A DNA stretch of 38,288 bases from DAIDKA01 sp049792815 (GTDB lineage Bacteria > Pseudomonadota > Gammaproteobacteria > Steroidobacterales > Steroidobacteraceae). Numbering within the stretch: position 1 is the stretch's first letter; the number at the start of each line of letters is the position of its first letter. Below are positions 33,173 through 38,288 of this stretch, one piece after another. The notes below the pieces were generated by a model. The model saw only the letters and a list, made by a program, of their open reading frames with translations. It searched no databases and was not told where the DNA came from. The stretch is taken from contig JBARBG010000068.1 of assembly GCA_049792815.1 (NCBI GenBank), forward strand, positions 1 through 38,288, written 5' to 3'. Both the position numbers and the translations under genes were made by a program.

Positions 33173-34011
33173 GGCATTGCGCCCAGGGACCACGCAACGG
33201 GCTTGGCCGCAGCGGCACTCTCGGGTGTGCCCCAGGTCCAGTACAGACCAAGGTAGGCGTAGGTCTCGGACTGACCCGCCACCGTGTGACCCACCGAGAA
33301 CAGCAGTTGAAAGGCGGGTTTGCGGAAGTAGTAGTAGCCGCCAATGTCGAGCATCGTGGCCGAGTGGGTTTCCGGCGTCCCCAACCCCTCCGGGCCGTGG
33401 TACCAGAGCTCCCCGCCCAGGGTCCACTTGTCGCCGAGGTCCCGTTGCAGCAGCCAACCGGCATAGGGGAAGTTGCGGAACCCGACCTGGTCGGCGATCT
33501 GGTAGCCGCCGCCCCCATAGGTGGTCCAGGGTCCGAAGTCCTTCTGTATCCAAAGGGGGAGCTTGTACCAGGTTTTGCCCGTGCCAAGGCCGCGGGTGGA
33601 GCTGCCGGTGGGCAGTTCGATCATCGGAAAGACACCCACTTCCGGAACCGTATCGCTCTGGGGGATGAACCGGTACTTCACTCCCAATTCCGTGTCCAGA
33701 AGGCCGTAAGCGCCGGAATCGTCCGACGGATGGATGCCACCGAAGCTCAGCACCGCATGCAGCTGCGTGTTGGGCAGCGCACCCCAGTTGAACTCGAAGG
33801 CCGGTCCGCTCGCATCGGTCTCAAGAGGCGTCCCGTCGCTGGCGGCGAACACGTAGAACTCGTAGTGGCCCAGATCCACCGGTTCAGGATCATCGGTCTG
33901 AAAGGGCGGCCCGGCCAGCGTACTGAGGGGTCGGCCGGCCAGGGCAAGCGCGGCGGCTGAATAACACAGTGCACGCAGGATGCGAATGGAACGGCTCAGT
34001 CCGGGCGGCAT
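33169..34011 (-). CDS. Putative outer-membrane protein, transporter-like (third gene of a membrane group)
   Basis: A 280-residue precursor from the ATG at 34011. A signal peptide spans ~1-33 (cleavage near STLAGPP). The mature part begins PFQTDDPEPVDLGHYEFYVF, a start common to proteins loosely called outer-membrane transporters or phenol-degradation MetA-pathway-like proteins. It is rich in aromatic, glycine and beta-forming segments, so a barrel is likely. No substrate can be assigned. It starts six bases after the small membrane protein gene upstream and belongs to the same transcript. Its 3' end overlaps the porin gene on the other strand by four bases. Confidence 0.75.
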   Translation of the reverse strand: MPPGLSRSIRILRALCYSAAALALAGRPLSTLAGPPFQTDDPEPVDLGHYEFYVFAASDGTPLETDASGPAFEFNWGALPNTQLHAVLSFGGIHPSDDSGAYGLLDTELGVKYRFIPQSDTVPEVGVFPMIELPTGSSTRGLGTGKTWYKLPLWIQKDFGPWTTYGGGGYQIADQVGFRNFPYAGWLLQRDLGDKWTLGGELWYHGPEGLGTPETHSATMLDIGGYYYFRKPAFQLLFSVGHTVAGQSETYAYLGLYWTWGTPESAAAAKPVAWSLGAMP

Positions 34012-34016
34012 GGAGA

Positions 34017-34358
34017 TTACTTGCCTTGCAGTAAATCCATGAACGGCGGAAATGTCAGCAGCGCACCCGCGATGATCAGCACCAGGGCAATCGTATTGAT
34101 GCGCGCGAAATTCAGGTTGCGCGAACCCCAGCTGCGCGCGAGCGCGAACCATGCCGCCAGCCAGATAATGATGGCAAGTCCAGTCACTCCCGAGAGTGGA
34201 CCGGTGGGATTCCAGATATTCAGCGCATGTGCCACCGCGGGGAAGGCATCGCCGGCGAGCGCCAGGATGCCGAGCATGCAAATGCCGATGGCGGCGGCCA
34301 GCAGCGCGGCCGCCGCGCCGCCATTGGGCGGCACCTGCGCAACCCCTTCATTCGTCAT
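34017..34358 (-). CDS. Small membrane protein, unrecognised (second gene of the group)
   Basis: A 113-residue protein with three predicted membrane segments at ~15-36, ~57-75 and ~87-108. Short loops between them contain NIWNPTGPLSG and RSWGSRNLNFARIN. I do not recognise a family. It overlaps the gene upstream by 11 bases and is followed after five bases by the outer-membrane protein gene, so the three are tightly coupled. There are no cysteine pairs or evident catalytic residues. The small size suggests an accessory subunit of the larger membrane protein. Confidence 0.7.
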   Translation of the reverse strand: MTNEGVAQVPPNGGAAAALLAAAIGICMLGILALAGDAFPAVAHALNIWNPTGPLSGVTGLAIIIWLAAWFALARSWGSRNLNFARINTIALVLIIAGALLTFPPFMDLLQGK

Positions 34359-34926
34359 GACTGTCTCCATGCAGCAGCACGATATTGGCGCCGCCGCGCA
34401 CCGGCGCAAACTTGTTGAGCATGGCGCCAAAGAAACCCGCGACGCCCGCGGCGAGGAACGCCAGCGCGATGAGGCACAGCAGCGCACGTCGCACCGACGG
34501 CAGAGTATGCAGATGCAGGCCGTAGCGCCGTACCAGGTAGGCGGCGGCGGTCAGGCTGATGGGGGCAAACCAGGCGATGTGCTCCTTCCACTCCATCCCG
34601 ATGTCATGCCAGCCGGTCGTGGTGGGGCTCGACAGCAGCAGACGCTGCGGAAAACCGCTCAGATCCGTGAGGCCCGCCGGCGGATGCGCCCGATACCAAG
34701 GGTATACGGCGTAGGCCCCCAGCAGCACCGCCAGCCACGCCAGCACGGCCATGACAGCGACGTAGCACGCGAGCCATTTGTGTTGCGCCGCAGTTGGAAC
34801 CCAGCGGCTCTGCGGCGCCGAAATCGCATACAAGCCCATGGCGGCGCCCGTGAAGGCCAGGAGCAGCAATGCGCCAAAGAACATGCCGTGTAGGGCCGTC
34901 ACCGCGTCACGGAAGGTGATTTCCAT
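34348..34926 (-). CDS. Histidine-rich four-helix membrane protein, unrecognised (first gene of the group)
   Basis: A 192-residue integral membrane protein. Four hydrophobic segments lie at ~12-34, ~50-76, ~112-133 and ~148-170. Histidines stand in or at the edge of the first three (His13, His49, His116) and in a loop (His107). This pattern could serve heme or metal binding, as in small cytochrome-b-like proteins, but no known motif proves it. A conserved-looking loop reads TTTGWHDIGMEWKEHIAW. It has a GGAGGC ribosome-binding site five bases before ATG 34926. It is the first gene of a three-gene unit ending in an outer-membrane protein. Confidence 0.72.
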   Translation of the reverse strand: MEITFRDAVTALHGMFFGALLLLAFTGAAMGLYAISAPQSRWVPTAAQHKWLACYVAVMAVLAWLAVLLGAYAVYPWYRAHPPAGLTDLSGFPQRLLLSSPTTTGWHDIGMEWKEHIAWFAPISLTAAAYLVRRYGLHLHTLPSVRRALLCLIALAFLAAGVAGFFGAMLNKFAPVRGGANIVLLHGDSHDE

Positions 34927-34976
34927 GATTGCCTCCAGTGGATGCGCCGCGGCAACCGATCGTGCCGCTGGCTATC

Positions 34977-35810
34977 TTAATCCGTGGCCCGCAATAAGTC
35001 GTTGATGGAGGTCTTGGCCCGGGTCTGGGCGTCGACCTTCTTGACGATCACGGCGCAGTACAGTGAATAGCGGCCATCGGCGGCGGGGAGGCTGCCGGAG
35101 ACCACCACCGAGCCCGGCGGCACCCGTCCCTGCAGCACCTCGCCGGTGGTGCGGTCATAGATCCTGGTGCTCTGGCCGATGAACACCCCCATCGAGATCA
35201 CCGAGCCGGCGCCCACGATCACGCCCTCGACAATCTCCGAGCGGGCCCCGACGAAGCAGTCATCTTCGATGATGGTGGGATTGGCCTGCAATGGCTCCAG
35301 CACGCCACCGATGCCCACGCCACCCGATAGATGCACGTTCTTGCCGATCTGCGCGCAGGAGCCCACCGTCACCCAGGTGTCGATCATGGTGCCCGAGTCC
35401 ACGTAGGCCCCGATGTTGACGTAGCTGGGCATCAGGATGGCGTTGGCCCCGACATGAGCGCCGCGGCGTACCACCGCCATCGGTACCACGCGGGTGCCGT
35501 CGCTGCGGAACTGGGCCGCCGAATAGCTCGCGTACTTCAAGGGCACCTTGTCGTAGAACTTGGTGTGACCGGCGTCGATGACGTCATTGTCATGGGTGCG
35601 GAAGTACAGCAGTACCGCCTTTTTCAGCCATTGATGCACGGTCCACTCGCCGGCGATTTTCTCGGCCACCCGCACACTGCCGCTGTCGAGCAGTCCGACG
35701 GTGGTCTCGATCGCGCCGAAGAGCTCGCGCGAGACGGTCTTGGGAGTGATTTCGGCGCGCTTCTCGAACGCGGCCTCGATCAGTGTCTGCAGTTTCTGTG
35801 TGTCGCTCAT
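34977..35810 (-). CDS. dapD: 2,3,4,5-tetrahydropyridine-2,6-dicarboxylate N-succinyltransferase
   Basis: A 277-residue left-handed beta-helix transferase. It adds succinyl from succinyl-CoA to tetrahydrodipicolinate, the first step of the succinylase branch of lysine synthesis. Hexapeptide-repeat character is clear in residues ~105-210 (GAHVGANAILMPSYVNIGAYV and the following GVGIGGVLEP and GARSEIVEGVIVGAGS). The N-terminal helical part starts with KLQTLIEAAFEKR, typical of DapD. It lies seven bases after dapC and is co-transcribed. With dapC here and dapE at 13154 the succinylase route is nearly complete in the window. Confidence 0.96.
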   Translation of the reverse strand: MSDTQKLQTLIEAAFEKRAEITPKTVSRELFGAIETTVGLLDSGSVRVAEKIAGEWTVHQWLKKAVLLYFRTHDNDVIDAGHTKFYDKVPLKYASYSAAQFRSDGTRVVPMAVVRRGAHVGANAILMPSYVNIGAYVDSGTMIDTWVTVGSCAQIGKNVHLSGGVGIGGVLEPLQANPTIIEDDCFVGARSEIVEGVIVGAGSVISMGVFIGQSTRIYDRTTGEVLQGRVPPGSVVVSGSLPAADGRYSLYCAVIVKKVDAQTRAKTSINDLLRATD

Positions 35811-35817
35811 GGATACT

Positions 35818-37014
35818 TCATGTTACGCGAGCATTGAGGTAGTCACGGATGCGCGTCGCGGCCGCAACGCAATCCTCCACCGTGGCGGTCAGGGACAGGC
35901 GCACGCGTCCGGCGCCGGGATTGCCCTGTTCGGTGGTGCGTCCCAGGTAGCTGCCGGGCAGCACGGTGACATTCTGCCTCTGGAAGAGCTCGCGGGTGAA
36001 GCGTTCGTCATCACCGACGTCGACCCACAGATAGAACGCGCCCTCCGGCATCTGCACGTCCAGAACCGGCGACAGAATCGGCAGTACCCGGGCGAACTTC
36101 TCCCGATACAGCTGACGGTTCACGCGCACGTGGGCGTCATCGTCCCAGGCCGCGGCGCTCGCCATCTGCACCATCGGTGACATGGCGCCGCCGCTATAAG
36201 TGCGGTACAGCAGGAACTTGCGCAGCAGTTCCGGATCCCCGGCCACGAAACCCGAGCGCAGTCCGGGGACGCTTGAGCGCTTGGAGAGGCTGTGGAACAC
36301 GATGCAGCGCTGGAAGCGATCCCGGCCGGTGTCCTGGGCCACCTCCAGCAGGCTTGGCGGGGGCTTGGCTTCGTCCGGGAATATCTCTGCATAGCACTCA
36401 TCGGCGGCCACGATGAAGTCATGGCGCTCGGCCAGATCCAAGGCGCGCGCCAGGTAGCTTTCATGCAGCACCGCGCCGGTGGGATTGCCCGGGCTGCACA
36501 GGAACAGCACCTGGGTGCGATCCAGAACGGCCCGGGGAATGCTGTCCAGGTCGGGCGCAAAGTTCGTCGCGGCGGTGGCGTCGAGGTAGTAGGGCGTCGC
36601 GCCGGCCAGCAGCGCGGCGCCTTCGTAGATCTGATAGAACGGGTTGGGCGTGATCACGATGGGCGTGTCGCCGGGATCAACCACCGTCTGCACCAGGCAG
36701 AACAGCGCCTCGCGGGTGCCGTTGACCGGCAGCACCATGGTCGCCGGATCCACGCTGCCGGGCCGCAGCGTGAAACGCCGTTCCAGCCAGCGCGCCGCGC
36801 TGCTGCGCAGCTCAATCGTTCCGGCCGTCAGCGGATAGGCGCCGAGGCGATTGACTCCCTGGCGCAGGGCCTCGAGCACGAACGGCGGCGGCTCATGCTG
36901 GGGTTCGCCGATGTACAGGGGAATCGGCGGCAGCGGCGCGGGCGCGGCCCCCGCCAGCAACCGGCCGAGCTTTTCGAAGGGATAGGTGTGCAGCGAGCCC
37001 AGACGCGGATTCAT
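35818..37014 (-). CDS. dapC: Succinyldiaminopimelate transaminase
   Basis: A 398-residue class I/II PLP aminotransferase from ATG 37014. Landmarks are IPLYIGEPQHEPP at ~30-42, NPFYQIYEGAA, LCSPGNPTGAVL, ADECYAEIF and the PLP-binding lysine in HSLSKRSSVPGLRSGF. It makes N-succinyl-LL-diaminopimelate from the keto acid using glutamate. The start overlaps the glnD stop by four bases (ATGA), and dapD follows; glnD-dapC-dapD linkage is familiar from Xanthomonadales. An upstream open frame to 37200 lies within glnD and was rejected. Confidence 0.94.
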   Translation of the reverse strand: MNPRLGSLHTYPFEKLGRLLAGAAPAPLPPIPLYIGEPQHEPPPFVLEALRQGVNRLGAYPLTAGTIELRSSAARWLERRFTLRPGSVDPATMVLPVNGTREALFCLVQTVVDPGDTPIVITPNPFYQIYEGAALLAGATPYYLDATAATNFAPDLDSIPRAVLDRTQVLFLCSPGNPTGAVLHESYLARALDLAERHDFIVAADECYAEIFPDEAKPPPSLLEVAQDTGRDRFQRCIVFHSLSKRSSVPGLRSGFVAGDPELLRKFLLYRTYSGGAMSPMVQMASAAAWDDDAHVRVNRQLYREKFARVLPILSPVLDVQMPEGAFYLWVDVGDDERFTRELFQRQNVTVLPGSYLGRTTEQGNPGAGRVRLSLTATVEDCVAAATRIRDYLNARVT

Positions 37015-38288
37015 GCCGTCGGCCGCTGATCCAGGGCTTGCAGCAGGTGCTCCCGCAGCCGCTGCGCCGCCGGTTCGCTCAAGGGGCGGTGCTGCAGATC
37101 CGTCACATAGAAGACGTCTTCGGCACGTTCGCCGACGGTCATGATCTTCGCCTTGCGCAGCTCGATGTGCTGCTGCATGAGGACCTTGCCGACATCGCAC
37201 AGCAGTCCCGGACGGTCTCCGGCCACCAGTTCCAGCACCGAGCGCTGGTTGCGGTCATCGACGCTGATCGTGACCTGGGTGGCGGTGTTGAACATGCGCG
37301 CCTGACGGGGCGCGCGGCGCGAGACCACCGGCATGCTGGCATCGGCGCGCTGCAGCGCGCCCAGCACCGCAAATTCGATTTCAGTCTGGCGATCCTGATC
37401 GGTGATGGGGGCGCCATCGTCCTCGAGAATGTGGTACAGGCCGAGGGTGAAGCCGTCATCGGTGGGGGACACGCGCGCATCGACGATGTTGAGGCCCAGC
37501 TGATCCAGCACCGCGGTGGTGCGCGCGAATCCCTGAATGCCTTCGGGCACGAAAGCGAGCACGGCGGTGGTGCCGCGCACGCTGCGCGGCTCGATGGCCA
37601 CCAGCGTGTCGCCGGGTCCGGGCTGGCGCTCGATGAGCAGGCGGGTATGCCAGGCCACTTCCTCGGGCGTGTACTGCAGGAAATACTGCGGCGAGAAGCG
37701 CGCCCAGAGCCGTTCGATGTCTTCCCTGCCGATGCCGTGCCCGGCGAGCAGCTGCAGCGCCGCGGCCCGGGTTTCGCGCACCAGTTCTTCCTGGTCGATG
37801 GGGCTTTCCAGCCCGCGCCGCAGGGCCCGCTTCACGCGTTCGTAGAACTCATGGAACAGCGAGGCCTTCCAGGAATTCCACAGCTTCGGATTGGTGCCGC
37901 GAACATCCGCGCAGGTCAGCACATACAGATGATCCAGGTGGGTCTCATCGCCCACCCTGCGTGCAAAGGCGCTGACGACCTCGGGGTCGGTGATGTCCTG
38001 CTTCTGGGCGGTGACGGACAGCTCCAGGTGGTTGCGCACCAGCCAGGCGACCAGGCGCGCGTCGTAGCGCGACAATCCCTGCTCCAGGCAGAAGGCCTCC
38101 GCGTCCACCGAGCCAAGTTCGGAGTGATCCCCGCCGCGGCCCTTGGCGATGTCGTGGAACAGCGCCGCGAGATAGGCGATCTCGGGTTTCGGCAGCTGCT
38201 GCATCAGCCGCGACAGCTCCGGCAGCTCGTGGTCGTAGCGGGGGATGGCCAGGCGCCGCAAGTTGCTCAGGACGAACAGCGTGTGCGC
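37011..38288 (-). CDS. glnD: Bifunctional uridylyltransferase/uridylyl-removing enzyme, C-terminal part
   Basis: Partial: the gene enters from beyond the right edge, and about 425 C-terminal residues are visible, starting in AHTLFVLSNLRRLAIPR. The HD phosphohydrolase motif is present (LFHDIAKGRGGDHSELG), followed by the helical linker and two ACT domains (FARTTAVLDQLGLNIVDARV and LELVAGDRPGLLCDVGKVL). GlnD adds or removes UMP on PII proteins in response to glutamine. The N-terminal nucleotidyltransferase domain is outside the window. It is coupled to dapC by a four-base overlap. Confidence 0.96.
   Translation of the reverse strand, partial: AHTLFVLSNLRRLAIPRYDHELPELSRLMQQLPKPEIAYLAALFHDIAKGRGGDHSELGSVDAEAFCLEQGLSRYDARLVAWLVRNHLELSVTAQKQDITDPEVVSAFARRVGDETHLDHLYVLTCADVRGTNPKLWNSWKASLFHEFYERVKRALRRGLESPIDQEELVRETRAAALQLLAGHGIGREDIERLWARFSPQYFLQYTPEEVAWHTRLLIERQPGPGDTLVAIEPRSVRGTTAVLAFVPEGIQGFARTTAVLDQLGLNIVDARVSPTDDGFTLGLYHILEDDGAPITDQDRQTEIEFAVLGALQRADASMPVVSRRAPRQARMFNTATQVTISVDDRNQRSVLELVAGDRPGLLCDVGKVLMQQHIELRKAKIMTVGERAEDVFYVTDLQHRPLSEPAAQRLREHLLQALDQRPTA

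Overview
The window looks like a piece of a GC-rich Gram-negative chromosome, most likely a gammaproteobacterium of the Xanthomonadales, Nevskiales or Steroidobacterales type. The reasons are outer-membrane porins, an RND efflux system, DsbB, TsaB, a GTP-dependent PEPCK, and a glnD-dapC-dapD order. The taxon is an inference; no rRNA, tRNA or CRISPR array was seen. Almost all of it is densely packed chromosome. Only the first ~2.1 kb is clearly accessory.

Positions 1-2075 are the integrase end of a genomic island next to dusA. They hold a repeat-rich recombination-site-like sequence, a relaxase fragment cut at its HUH metal-binding motif, a PrtN-type activator, and a tyrosine integrase reading away from dusA. 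Inverted repeats lie between the integrase and dusA. Next come dusA, a class III cyclase-FHA fusion, pckG, a YoaA/DinG-type helicase and tsaB.

Positions 8.8-19.1 kb form a phosphate locus: phoB-phoR, a PlcP/LpxH-like metallophosphoesterase, a first phoU, dsbB, dapE (reverse strand), then a broken pstS followed by intact pstC-pstA-pstB-pstB-phoU. PHO-box-like 11-bp repeats precede phoB, the phosphoesterase gene and the pst operon. The main surprise is that the phosphate-binding protein gene is a short, multiply frameshifted remnant, while the transporter genes behind it are intact and include two ATPases. The second PhoU has lost one of its two metal-binding motifs.

Positions 19.1-34.0 kb carry envelope genes. 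There are two related general porins and a barrel-like outer-membrane protein with a polythreonine tract. An efflux operon runs permease, adaptor, outer-membrane factor and universal stress protein, and an OmpR/EnvZ-type two-component system lies just upstream on the same strand. From 33.2 to 34.9 kb a compact three-gene group encodes two small unrecognised membrane proteins and one outer-membrane protein; it is the least explained unit here. The right end holds dapD, dapC and the 3' part of glnD, linking lysine/peptidoglycan precursor synthesis to nitrogen signalling.
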